DNA of 8,054 nt from DATEPR01 sp036503065 (GTDB lineage Bacteria; Actinomycetota; Actinomycetes; Mycobacteriales; Pseudonocardiaceae). Below, one piece after another: positions 1-6,654 of this stretch. The position numbers and the translations under genes are program-made. Positions within the stretch are counted from its first letter, which is position 1. Each line of letters opens with the position of its first letter. Under the pieces are notes generated by a model. That model ran no database searches. It was not told the DNA's origin and worked only from the letters and a program-made list of their open reading frames with translations. Where the stretch lies: the NCBI GenBank assembly GCA_036503065.1, contig DASXXM010000106.1, positions 1 through 8,054 of the forward strand, read 5' to 3'.

Positions 1-1052
1 AGGACGGTTTCAGCGGCGCGGCGGTGGCGATCAAGCCGTCCACCGGCGAGATCCTCGCCATGGTGAACACGCCCTCCTACGACCCGAACGCGCTCGCCTC
101 GCACGACACCAAGACGCAGAGCGCCGCGATGAAGGCGAACAGCCCGACATCGCTCGGCTCGCCGCTGATCAACCAGCCGATCTCCGCGACCTACCAGCCG
201 GGCTCCACGTTCAAGCTCGTCGTGGCGAGCGCCGCGCTGTCCGCGGGCGCCGACGCGAACGCGAACACGCTGCCCGCGCAGTCGGTCGTCACGCTGCCCG
301 GCACGCACACGACGCTGTCCAACTTCCACGGCGAGTTCTGTCCCGGCAGTGTCAACGGCCAGGTGTCCATCACCGACGCGATCGCGCACTCGTGCAACAC
401 GGCCTTCGCCACCCTCGCCGCCCAACTCGGCCCCGGCGCGATCGCGGCGGCGGCGGCGAAGTTCGGCTTCGGCGCGAGCACCACCATTCCGATCAACGTG
501 GTCAGCTCGTGCCTGGGCCCGCGGGCCGCCGGCAACTGCATGAACATCCAGGGCGGCACGCCGGGCGTGTTCCAGAGCGGCATCGGCCAGCGGGACGTGC
601 AGGAAACCCCGATGCAGAACGCGATGATCGCGGCGACCATCGCCAACGGCGGCCGGGAGATGCAGCCACAGCTCATCGAGGCGCTGCTGGCGCCGGACCT
701 GTCCACCATCCAGGGCTTCAGCCCGCAGGTGAAGTCCGACAGCGTGATCTCGCCCGACGTCGCCAACTCGATCAAGGCCGCGATGCTGTTGTCCGAGCAG
801 AACTCCGGCCAGCTCAACAAGCAGCCCAACATCCAGATCGCGTCCAAGACCGGCACCGCGGAACACGGCAACGACCCCAAGCACACCCAGCCCTACGGCT
901 GGTACGTCGCGTTCGCGCCCGCGGACAACCCGCAGATCGCGGTCGCCGTCGTGGTGACCGCGGGCGGCAACTACGACGCGGCCACCATCGGCGCGCTCGT
1001 CGCCGCACCGGTCGGCCGCGCGATGATCAACGCCGCGGTCGGGGGTGGCTGA
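1..1052 (+). CDS. pbpA: Penicillin-binding protein A, transpeptidase domain (5' truncated by window)
   Basis: Class B penicillin-binding protein: a membrane-anchored, extracytoplasmic D,D-transpeptidase that crosslinks peptidoglycan during growth and septation. The frame is open to the left edge (first whole codon at position 3, reading DGFSGAA before the GTG at 24), so the GTG at 24 is an internal valine and the N-terminus, membrane anchor and dimerisation domain lie outside. Numbering from that codon, all three active-site motifs are present: STFK at 61-64 (acylated serine), SCN at 123-125 and KTGT at 275-278. The segment before STFK is typical of PbpA (ILAMVNTPSYDPN). Four cysteines (106, 124, 163, 172) are unusual for an exported domain. 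The stop is 3 nt before pknA in the same frame, so the two are co-transcribed. In relatives rodA and pstP lie upstream. Identification is firm from motifs and neighbours. Confidence 0.95.
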   Translation, partial: DGFSGAAVAIKPSTGEILAMVNTPSYDPNALASHDTKTQSAAMKANSPTSLGSPLINQPISATYQPGSTFKLVVASAALSAGADANANTLPAQSVVTLPGTHTTLSNFHGEFCPGSVNGQVSITDAIAHSCNTAFATLAAQLGPGAIAAAAAKFGFGASTTIPINVVSSCLGPRAAGNCMNIQGGTPGVFQSGIGQRDVQETPMQNAMIAATIANGGREMQPQLIEALLAPDLSTIQGFSPQVKSDSVISPDVANSIKAAMLLSEQNSGQLNKQPNIQIASKTGTAEHGNDPKHTQPYGWYVAFAPADNPQIAVAVVVTAGGNYDAATIGALVAAPVGRAMINAAVGGG

Positions 1053-1055
1053 GCC

Positions 1056-2450
1056 ATGCTGACATCGGGGCAGCTGCTCGCCGACCGGTACCGGCTGTCC
1101 CGCCGGATCGCGGTGGGCGGCATGGGCGAGGTGTGGGAGGCCGCGGACACCCGGCTGGACCGCGCGGTCGCGGTGAAGGTGCTCAAGCCGGAGCTGTGCG
1201 GCAACGCCGAGTTCCTGCACCGCTTCCGCACCGAGGCCCGCACCACCGCGTCGCTCAACCACCCCGGCATCGCGGGCGTGCACGACTACGGCGAGACCGC
1301 CGCGGATCCCGACGGCCCGGACGACACCGCGTACCTGGTGATGGAACTGGTCGACGGCGAACCGCTCGCGGCCATCATCGCGCGCCTCGGCCGGCTGACC
1401 GCCGACGCCACCCTGGACATCCTGGAACAGGCGGGCCACGCGCTGCAGGCCGCGCACGAGCGCCGCTACGTGCACCGGGACGTCAAGCCCGGCAACATCC
1501 TGGTGATGACCGACCCGAACGGGAAGGTCACCGTGAAGCTGACCGACTTCGGCATCGCCAAGGCCGCCGACGCCGCCCCGGTCACCCGCTCCGGCATGGT
1601 GATGGGCACCGCGCACTACATCGCGCCGGAACAGGCGCTCGGCCAGGAGGCCGAACCGGCCAGCGACGTGTACTCGCTGGCCGTGGTCGGCTACGAGTGC
1701 CTCGTCGGGCACCGGCCGTTCCTGTCCGAGAACGCGGTGACCGTGGCCATGATGCACATCAGGGACATGCCCCCACCGCTGCCGCCGGACGTGCCGCCCA
1801 CGGTGCGGGCGCTGATCGAGACCACCATGGTCAAGGACCCGCGGCTGCGCTACCGCAACGGCGGCGAGTTCGCCGCGGCGGTCGCGGCGGTACGGGCCGG
1901 GCAGCCGGTGCCGATGCCGTCCGGGTTGACCGTCGCCATGAGCCCACCGTTGGCGGCCCGGCCGGGTGCCGTGCCGATGCCCGCCGGTCCGCCGGGGCCC
2001 GCCAGCACGACCGGGCCGATCATGGTGGCACCGCTGCCGATCCCGATGCAGTCCGTCGGACCGCCGGTCATGCTCTCGCCCGGCACCATGCCGCCGTCCA
2101 TGCCGGTACCGCGGCCCCGGCAGACGGCACACCCGCTGTGGCTCGTCGTCGCGTTGCTGGTATTGCTACTCGTCGCGCTGGGCGTGTGGGCGCTGACCCA
2201 GGTCGGCCGACACAGCGGTGCCGGCCAGCCGGGAACGGCGCCACAACCGCATGTGACGGCCGACACCGCGCGGATCGGCGCGGTGTTGGTGCTGGCACAC
2301 GACTTCGTCGGCCAACCGGCCGACAGAACAACCGATCAGCTGCGAAAGTTGGGACTGCGTACCACTCTGAAGGCAACCTCCGCGGGCCTCATCGATCCCA
2401 CAAGGTGTGGGATCGCCGCGGTACGGCAAGCCGACCCACACCAGGCATGA
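1056..2450 (+). CDS. pknA: Membrane Ser/Thr protein kinase PknA with incomplete PASTA-like tail
   Basis: Hanks-type kinase acting at the inner face of the membrane on division and wall-synthesis proteins. The 464-aa product has a complete catalytic domain: glycine loop VGGMGEV (20-26), Lys41, Glu60, HRDVKPGN (140-147, catalytic Asp142), DFG (164-166) and APE (190-192). The activation loop carries Thr177, Ser179 and Thr185. A Pro/Met-rich linker (about 283-358) precedes one membrane helix (about 360-381). The outer tail (about 409-444, VLVLAHDFVGQPADRTTDQL and on) looks like the first half of a PASTA repeat, then loses similarity and stops, so the 3' end appears degraded or shifted. The ATG sits 3 nt after pbpA, with GGGGGTGG inside the pbpA end as ribosome-binding site. 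PknA is distinguished from PknB by position, linker and lack of four PASTA repeats. Confidence 0.95.
   Translation: MLTSGQLLADRYRLSRRIAVGGMGEVWEAADTRLDRAVAVKVLKPELCGNAEFLHRFRTEARTTASLNHPGIAGVHDYGETAADPDGPDDTAYLVMELVDGEPLAAIIARLGRLTADATLDILEQAGHALQAAHERRYVHRDVKPGNILVMTDPNGKVTVKLTDFGIAKAADAAPVTRSGMVMGTAHYIAPEQALGQEAEPASDVYSLAVVGYECLVGHRPFLSENAVTVAMMHIRDMPPPLPPDVPPTVRALIETTMVKDPRLRYRNGGEFAAAVAAVRAGQPVPMPSGLTVAMSPPLAARPGAVPMPAGPPGPASTTGPIMVAPLPIPMQSVGPPVMLSPGTMPPSMPVPRPRQTAHPLWLVVALLVLLLVALGVWALTQVGRHSGAGQPGTAPQPHVTADTARIGAVLVLAHDFVGQPADRTTDQLRKLGLRTTLKATSAGLIDPTRCGIAAVRQADPHQA
2393..2415 (+). repeat. Perfect 10-bp inverted repeat with 3-nt loop inside the pknA 3' end
   Basis: CGATCCCACA (2393-2402) and TGTGGGATCG (2406-2415) are exact reverse complements around AGG. 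Transcribed, they would form a tight hairpin about 33 nt before the pknA stop codon. No T-run follows, so a classic intrinsic terminator is unlikely. It could be an RNA processing or partial attenuation site between pknA and pknB, a protein-binding palindrome, or a trace of an inserted small repeat, since PASTA similarity fades just here. The symmetry is directly visible; the role is unknown. Confidence 0.75.
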
Positions 2451-2491
2451 TGAACAGACTGTTGACGAGGACCGGGACGAAGGACCGATGA
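2447..2491 (+). other. Candidate 14-codon mini-ORF overlapping the pknA stop
   Basis: The reading is MMNRLLTRTGTKDR, then TGA. Its ATG (2447-2449) overlaps the pknA TGA (2448-2450) as ATGA, and its stop (2489-2491) overlaps the ATG of the next mini-ORF, again as ATGA. No good Shine-Dalgarno sequence precedes it, so any translation would rely on termination-reinitiation after pknA. The peptide is basic and resembles nothing I recognise. It may be a chance ORF; the case rests only on the chain of overlaps. Confidence 0.3.
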
Positions 2492-2538
2492 GCAAGCGAA
2501 CCCATTCGCTGCCCGCAGCGAAGCGAGGACGGCGATGA
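2488..2538 (+). other. Candidate 16-codon leader ORF coupled to pknB
   Basis: The reading is MSKRTHSLPAAKRGRR, then TGA. A Shine-Dalgarno-like GAAGGA (2479-2484) lies 3 nt before the ATG, which is close. The stop (2536-2538) overlaps the pknB ATG (2535-2537) as ATGA. The peptide is strongly basic (seven Lys/Arg/His of 16). It may be a leader peptide that couples translation into pknB, or a relic: the same frame is open back to 2371 and would be the natural continuation of pknA if one base were lost near 2371-2390. Confidence 0.35.
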
Positions 2539-4511
2539 CCGCGCCCCGCCTGCTGTCCAACCGCTACGAGTTGGGCGAAACGCTCGGCTACGGCGGCATG
2601 TCGGAGGTCCACCGCGGGAAAGATGTCCGACTCGGCCGGGACGTGGCGATCAAGGTGCTGCGTGCCGACCTCGCCCGCGACCCGCAGTTCCAGGAGCGCT
2701 TCCGCCGCGAGGCCCAGAACGCGGCGGCACTGAACCACCCCGCGATCGTCGCGGTGTACGACACCGGCGAGACACGCACCGACTACGGCCCGCTGCCCTA
2801 CATCGTCATGGAGTACGTCGACGGCAGGACGCTGCGGGACATCGTCAAGGGCGAGGGACCACTGCCGGCCAAGCGGGCCATGGAGGTCATGGCCGACGTG
2901 TGCGCCGCGCTGGACTTCAGCCACCGGCACGGCATCGTGCACCGGGACGTCAAGCCGGCCAACGTGATGATCACCAAGACCGGCGCGGTCAAGGTGATGG
3001 ACTTCGGCATCGCCAGGGCACTGGCCGACGGCCAGGCCGCGGTCACCCAGACCGCCGCCGTCATCGGCACCGCGCAGTACCTGTCGCCGGAGCAGGCCCG
3101 CGGCGAGGCGGTGGACGCCCGCAGTGACGTGTACGCGGCCGGCTGCGTGCTGTTCGAACTGCTCACCGGGGAACCGCCGTTCACCGGCGACTCACCGGTC
3201 GCGGTGGCCTACCAGCACGTGCGGGAGGACCCCAAGCCGCCGTCGTCGCTCAACCCCCGCGTGCCCCCGCAGTTGGACGCCATCGTGCTCAAGGCGATGT
3301 CGAAGGGCCCGGCCAACCGCTACCAGTCCTCCGCCGAGATGCGCGGCGACCTGGTGCGCGTGTTGTCCGGTCAACGGCCTGCCGCACCGATGGTGATGAC
3401 CGACGAGGACCGCACGTCGATCATGGGTGCGGGACGGCAGACCGAGGTCATGGGCGGCCGACACCGGCCGAGCTCCATCGTCAACGACTACGACGACTAC
3501 GACGGCTACGAAGAGGCCGACCGGGCCCGCAGGCGCAGGGCATGGATCATCGCAGGCTGGGTGGTCGGCGCCATCGTGCTGATCGCGCTGCTGGCGTTGC
3601 TGCTGCCCAAGCTGCTCAGCGGCAACACGGCCAACCCGAACGCCGGCAAGCAGGCCGTGCCGCCGGTGATCGGCGAGCTCCAGGCCAAGGCGATCTCCGA
3701 CGTCAACCAGGCCAACCTGACCCCGATCACCAAGCCGCTGGTCTGCCAGCCGGATGCCACCGGCGCCGCGCAGTGTACGTCCGACCAGATCGGCAAGGTC
3801 GTCCGGACCACCCCGGCGATCGGCACGTTCCTGGTCCAGGGCACCCAGGTGACGCTCTTCATCGGCGCGCTGCCACCCCAGGTCCCGGTGCCCAGCGTGG
3901 TCGGCGACAACCAGGCCGACGCACAGACGGCCCTGGCCAAGGCGGGCCTGACACTCGCGCCCAACCCGCAGACCCAGTCGACGACCGACCCGAACCAGGT
4001 CGGCAAGGTGATCTCGCAGAACCCCGCATCGGGCACCAGCGCGCCACCCAACAGCGCGGTCAGCATCGTGATCGGCGCGCCGCCTGCGGTCGTTGGCGTG
4101 CCGGACGAGCGCGGCAAGATGTATGACGCGGCCAAACAGGCGCTCACCAACGCCGGCTTCACCGTGACGAAGCAGACCGTGGCCAACCAGGCGGCGGCCG
4201 GCACGGTCGTGGACATGAACCCGCAGGCGGGCACTCAGGTCGCCCAGGGCACCGCGATCACGCTGACCGTGTCCGACGGCACTCAGGTCCAGATCAACCT
4301 GCCGAGCCTGACCGGGATGACCCAGGCACAGGCGCAGGGCACCCTCGCCGCGGAGGGCTGGACCGGCACGTTCCAGGTCACAACGCAGTCGACCCTCAAC
4401 CAGAACAAGGACGGGCAGATCGTCGCCCAGAGTCCGGATCAGAACACCCAGATCACCAAGAACCAGACGGTACAGATCACGGTACTGAAGTTCCCGACAC
4501 CCACCACGTAG
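2535..4511 (+). CDS. pknB: Ser/Thr protein kinase PknB with four PASTA repeats
   Basis: Receptor kinase that couples external peptidoglycan precursors or fragments to phosphorylation of division and wall-synthesis proteins. The 658-aa product has an intact kinase domain: glycine loop LGYGGMSEV (17-25), Lys40, Glu59, HRDVKPAN (136-143, Asp138), DFG (156-158) and an activation loop reading TQTAAVIGTAQYLSPEQ. Thr171 and Thr173 fall at the same residue numbers as the autophosphorylated threonines of M. tuberculosis PknB. The juxtamembrane stretch (about 281-335) is disordered, with TSIM and TEVM sites, a Tyr/Asp-rich run and an Arg cluster before one membrane helix (about 336-360). Four PASTA repeats follow at about 374-446, 447-515, 516-581 and 585-653. 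The first has an unusual Cys404/Cys414 pair. CGAGGA ends 5 nt before the ATG. The gene converges with the amidotransferase gene at 6 nt. Confidence 0.97.
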   Translation: MTAPRLLSNRYELGETLGYGGMSEVHRGKDVRLGRDVAIKVLRADLARDPQFQERFRREAQNAAALNHPAIVAVYDTGETRTDYGPLPYIVMEYVDGRTLRDIVKGEGPLPAKRAMEVMADVCAALDFSHRHGIVHRDVKPANVMITKTGAVKVMDFGIARALADGQAAVTQTAAVIGTAQYLSPEQARGEAVDARSDVYAAGCVLFELLTGEPPFTGDSPVAVAYQHVREDPKPPSSLNPRVPPQLDAIVLKAMSKGPANRYQSSAEMRGDLVRVLSGQRPAAPMVMTDEDRTSIMGAGRQTEVMGGRHRPSSIVNDYDDYDGYEEADRARRRRAWIIAGWVVGAIVLIALLALLLPKLLSGNTANPNAGKQAVPPVIGELQAKAISDVNQANLTPITKPLVCQPDATGAAQCTSDQIGKVVRTTPAIGTFLVQGTQVTLFIGALPPQVPVPSVVGDNQADAQTALAKAGLTLAPNPQTQSTTDPNQVGKVISQNPASGTSAPPNSAVSIVIGAPPAVVGVPDERGKMYDAAKQALTNAGFTVTKQTVANQAAAGTVVDMNPQAGTQVAQGTAITLTVSDGTQVQINLPSLTGMTQAQAQGTLAAEGWTGTFQVTTQSTLNQNKDGQIVAQSPDQNTQITKNQTVQITVLKFPTPTT

Positions 4512-4517
4512 GCGGCG

Positions 4518-5171
4518 TCAGACGCGGGCGGCCTCGGCGAGGGCGCGCAGCTGGCCCTCCAGCTCGGCCACCAGCTCGTCGGCCACCGGGAAGCCACAGA
4601 CGGCCAGCCAGTTGGCCAGCATCCGGTGGCCACCGTCGGTGAGCACCGACTCCGGGTGGAACTGGACGCCCTCGACCGGCAGCTCACGATGCCGCATGGC
4701 CATCACGATGCCGGTCTCGGTGCGCCCGGTGACCTCGAAGGCGGCCGGAATGCTGTCCGGCCGCACGGTCAGCGAGTGGTACCGAGTCGCGGTGAACGGG
4801 TCCGGCAGCCCGGCGAGCACACCAACCCCGCTGTGCCGCACCTCGCTCGTCTTGCCGTGCACCAACTCCGGCGCCCGCTCCACCACGGCCCCCCAGGCCG
4901 CGCCGATGGCCTGGTGGCCGAGACACACGCCGAGCACCGGCTTGCCCGTAGCGGCGCCGGCGCGGATCACGTCGATGCTGTACCCGGCCCGTTCCGGCGT
5001 GCTCGGGCCCGGACTGACGAGTACGCCGTCGAACTCCGCGAGCGCGCCTGCCGGCTCGGCCAGTTCGGGCGCGTCGTTGCGCAGCACCGTCGAGTCAACG
5101 CCCAACTGGGCCAGATACTGGACCAGGTTGTAGACGAAGCTGTCGTAGTTGTCGACCACCAGCACGCGCAT
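4518..5171 (-). CDS. trpG: Class I glutamine amidotransferase, anthranilate/aminodeoxychorismate synthase component II
   Basis: Small subunit that releases ammonia from glutamine for a chorismate-using partner (TrpE or PabB), making anthranilate or 4-amino-4-deoxychorismate in the cytosol. The 217-aa length is typical of a stand-alone subunit. It opens with the family signature VDNYDSFVYN (6-15), has the oxyanion region SPGPSTP (53-59), the nucleophile Cys83 in GVCLGHQ, and the triad partners His172 and Glu174 in FHPES. The M. tuberculosis homologue next to pknB (Rv0013) is called trpG, while others call the family pabA; the sequence does not decide which pathway, and it may serve both. No trp or pab partner is in the window. 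The chosen ATG begins right at the conserved N-terminus. It lacks a proper Shine-Dalgarno sequence, and translation is probably leaderless. Confidence 0.93.
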   Translation of the reverse strand: MRVLVVDNYDSFVYNLVQYLAQLGVDSTVLRNDAPELAEPAGALAEFDGVLVSPGPSTPERAGYSIDVIRAGAATGKPVLGVCLGHQAIGAAWGAVVERAPELVHGKTSEVRHSGVGVLAGLPDPFTATRYHSLTVRPDSIPAAFEVTGRTETGIVMAMRHRELPVEGVQFHPESVLTDGGHRMLANWLAVCGFPVADELVAELEGQLRALAEAARV

Positions 5172-5184
5172 GACAAGCAGCGTA
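5171..5184 (-). promoter_or_regulatory. Candidate -10 element for a leaderless trpG transcript
   Basis: Reading the minus strand, TACGCT (5184 down to 5179) fits the actinobacterial -10 pattern TAnnnT. Seven bases separate it from the A of the start codon at 5171, which would put the transcription start on the initiation codon. The bases just before the ATG (CTGCTTGTC) contain no Shine-Dalgarno sequence, as expected for a leaderless mRNA. No convincing -35 box is seen, so this is a tentative call. Confidence 0.35.
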
Positions 5185-5266
5185 ATGCCTCATTCGCCCA
5201 CCCGACGACGCCGTGCGAGCCACGTCGGACTCCTGCGACATCGGAGCAAGCCACGAGACGCCGTGG
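5172..5266. other. Intergenic stretch between the 52-aa membrane protein and trpG
   Basis: Ninety-five bases with no gene. Besides the trpG -10 candidate, it holds a weak hairpin on the minus strand just after the membrane protein stop (CCACG, six-base loop, CGTGG, about 5250-5265) and two copies of GACGCCGTG (5207-5215, 5257-5265). The hairpin has no T-run and is short, so I do not call a terminator; readthrough into trpG is possible. Confidence 0.4.
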
Positions 5267-5425
5267 TCAGCCGCCCGTTGTCACGTTGTTGAAGGGGAGC
5301 AACGGGTCCGCCCACGGGAAGATCACGAAGAACAGCAGCGCGACCACCCCGCAGACCAGGACCACGGCCAGCGCGACCCGCACCGCCACCGGGCCCGGCA
5401 GGTGCCGCCAGAGCCACCCGTACAT
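5267..5425 (-). CDS. 52-aa single-pass membrane protein coupled to the sortase
   Basis: Short protein starting MYGWLWRHLPGP, with one hydrophobic helix (about 17-37, VALAVVLVCGVVALLFFVIF) and a small tail PWADPLLPFNNVTTGG. Positive residues (Arg7, His8, Arg16) precede the helix, which predicts N-terminus inside and the 16-residue tail outside. The ATG overlaps the sortase TGA as ATGA (5422-5425 on the plus strand), and an AAGGAG lies 8 nt upstream inside the sortase gene, so the two are translationally coupled. No enzyme motif or sorting signal is present. I do not recognise a named family; the coupling suggests work with, or in the same membrane space as, the sortase. The longer same-frame extension into the sortase gene (to 5719) is a shadow and is not used. 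Confidence 0.8.
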   Translation of the reverse strand: MYGWLWRHLPGPVAVRVALAVVLVCGVVALLFFVIFPWADPLLPFNNVTTGG

Positions 5426-6654
5426 CAGGCCGTCTCCTTCAGCTCCGGTGGCGTCTGGTTCGGGTTGGCCGGGTCCTTCTTCCAGTCCTTCACCAGCACG
5501 GCGTGCAGGATCATGCGCTGGGCCGCGGAGAACTTCGGGTTGCACGTGGTCAGGGTGAGCAGCGAGACCTCCTGCCCGGCGGACAGCTGCGCGCCGGGGT
5601 AGTGCGGCACGGCCGCCACCACGTCGCCCTCGGTGGGCAGGACGATCTCCTGGCCGACGGTCTTGGTGTAGACGCCGGTCAGCGGCACGACCTTGCCCTC
5701 GCCGTTCGGGCCCGCGCACTGCGTGGTCCTGCCCTTGCCGGTCGCCCAGGTCGAGGACTCACCGGACATCGGCAGCAGCCGGTAGACGTACCAGTCGGAC
5801 TGCGTCTCGACGACGATCGCGTCGCACGACTGCACGACGTTCAGGGCGTCGAACGGGGCGCCCTCGCCCACCCGGTGGCCTGCGACCGCCATGTCGCCCG
5901 GCTGGCCGGGCAGTGCCGTGCCGGGATAGTGGCCGGGGCCGATCGCCAGGTCGGGCTGGGTGGTGCCCTCGATGACGGTGAAGTGCCAGTCGTGGCCGAG
6001 CGCCGGAATGTAGATCTTGGCGATGCCCTGCCCGTCGACGGGGACGAAGTGGTCGGTCCGCACCGGCCCGGTGACGGTGTCCCACTCCTTGTTCAGTGCG
6101 GACGTGGCGTTGGCCTGTTTCTGGGCCGAGAAGATGTTCGTGACGTACAGCTCGTAGACCACGAACAGCAGCACCACCATGCCGGCGGTGATCAGCACCT
6201 CGCCGATGGTGCGCACCACGGTCCGGCCGGTCTCCCGCTGGCGCGCGGGCGGCCGGTCGGTGATCTCGCCGGTGTCCAGAAACTGTTCCCGGGTCAGGTC
6301 GTCCAGGTCGGCCGGCCGGACCGCGAACGGCGGGTTGATCACGGTGTCCGGCTCGTCGAGGCCGAAGTCGCCGAAGGTGCCGCGCCGGGCGGTGTAGCCG
6401 TCCGGATCCACTGCCGGGTAGACCGGCTCGCCGTTGGACCCACTGGCGGGCACCCGAGGGAGGTAGGTGGTCTCGTCGATCTTCGGGATGAACTGGGTGG
6501 GCCGGTCACCGGGCGGGGGCAGCTTGCGCGGCCCGTGCGAACCGGACGGGCCGGTCGGCCGGGGTGAGCCCGACTGTGACCGGGGGGGCCGCTGCGGGCC
6601 CTGTCCTGGCCACGGACCGCCCTGGCCGGGTGGGGGCGGTGGCTGTTGACTCAC
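5425..6654 (-). CDS. Class E sortase
   Basis: Membrane-bound cysteine transpeptidase that cleaves a C-terminal sorting motif (LAxTG-like for class E, as shown for Streptomyces SrtE1/SrtE2) and joins surface proteins to peptidoglycan. The 409-aa product has a long cytoplasmic, Pro-rich N-region (1-147), a membrane helix (about 148-174) and a sortase domain (about 205-390). Catalytic residues are visible: His260 in AVAGHRVG, Cys371 in LTLTTCNP and Arg380 in SAAQRMILH. HYPGTALPGQPGDMAVAGHR is characteristic of class E. The GTG start (6652-6654) is preceded by a strong GGAGGAGG 7 nt upstream, which decides the start. No LAxTG substrate lies in this window. In S. coelicolor two class E sortase genes lie near pknB; only one is seen here. 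The N-region carries several Thr-hydrophobic motifs that may be kinase sites. Confidence 0.95.
   Translation of the reverse strand: MSQQPPPPPGQGGPWPGQGPQRPPRSQSGSPRPTGPSGSHGPRKLPPPGDRPTQFIPKIDETTYLPRVPASGSNGEPVYPAVDPDGYTARRGTFGDFGLDEPDTVINPPFAVRPADLDDLTREQFLDTGEITDRPPARQRETGRTVVRTIGEVLITAGMVVLLFVVYELYVTNIFSAQKQANATSALNKEWDTVTGPVRTDHFVPVDGQGIAKIYIPALGHDWHFTVIEGTTQPDLAIGPGHYPGTALPGQPGDMAVAGHRVGEGAPFDALNVVQSCDAIVVETQSDWYVYRLLPMSGESSTWATGKGRTTQCAGPNGEGKVVPLTGVYTKTVGQEIVLPTEGDVVAAVPHYPGAQLSAGQEVSLLTLTTCNPKFSAAQRMILHAVLVKDWKKDPANPNQTPPELKETA

Noticed and set aside
24..26. GTG as start of pbpA
   Set aside because: The frame is open upstream with family-like residues and the protein would lack its anchor; this is an internal valine of a truncated gene.
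2462..2490. Internal promoter for pknB (TTGACG at 2462-2467)
   Set aside because: The -35-like box is good, but no acceptable -10 lies at 16-19 nt spacing.
392..2491. 699-codon plus-strand ORF across pbpA and pknA
   Set aside because: Arg/Gly/Pro-rich out-of-frame shadow of two firmly identified genes. Only its last 14 codons after 2447 are of interest.
4626..5558. 310-codon plus-strand ORF antisense to trpG
   Set aside because: GC-rich antisense shadow; the minus-strand frame has all the amidotransferase motifs.
5503..6567. 354-codon plus-strand ORF antisense to the sortase
   Set aside because: Antisense shadow with no recognisable domain; the sortase frame has His, Cys and Arg catalytic residues and a strong ribosome-binding site.
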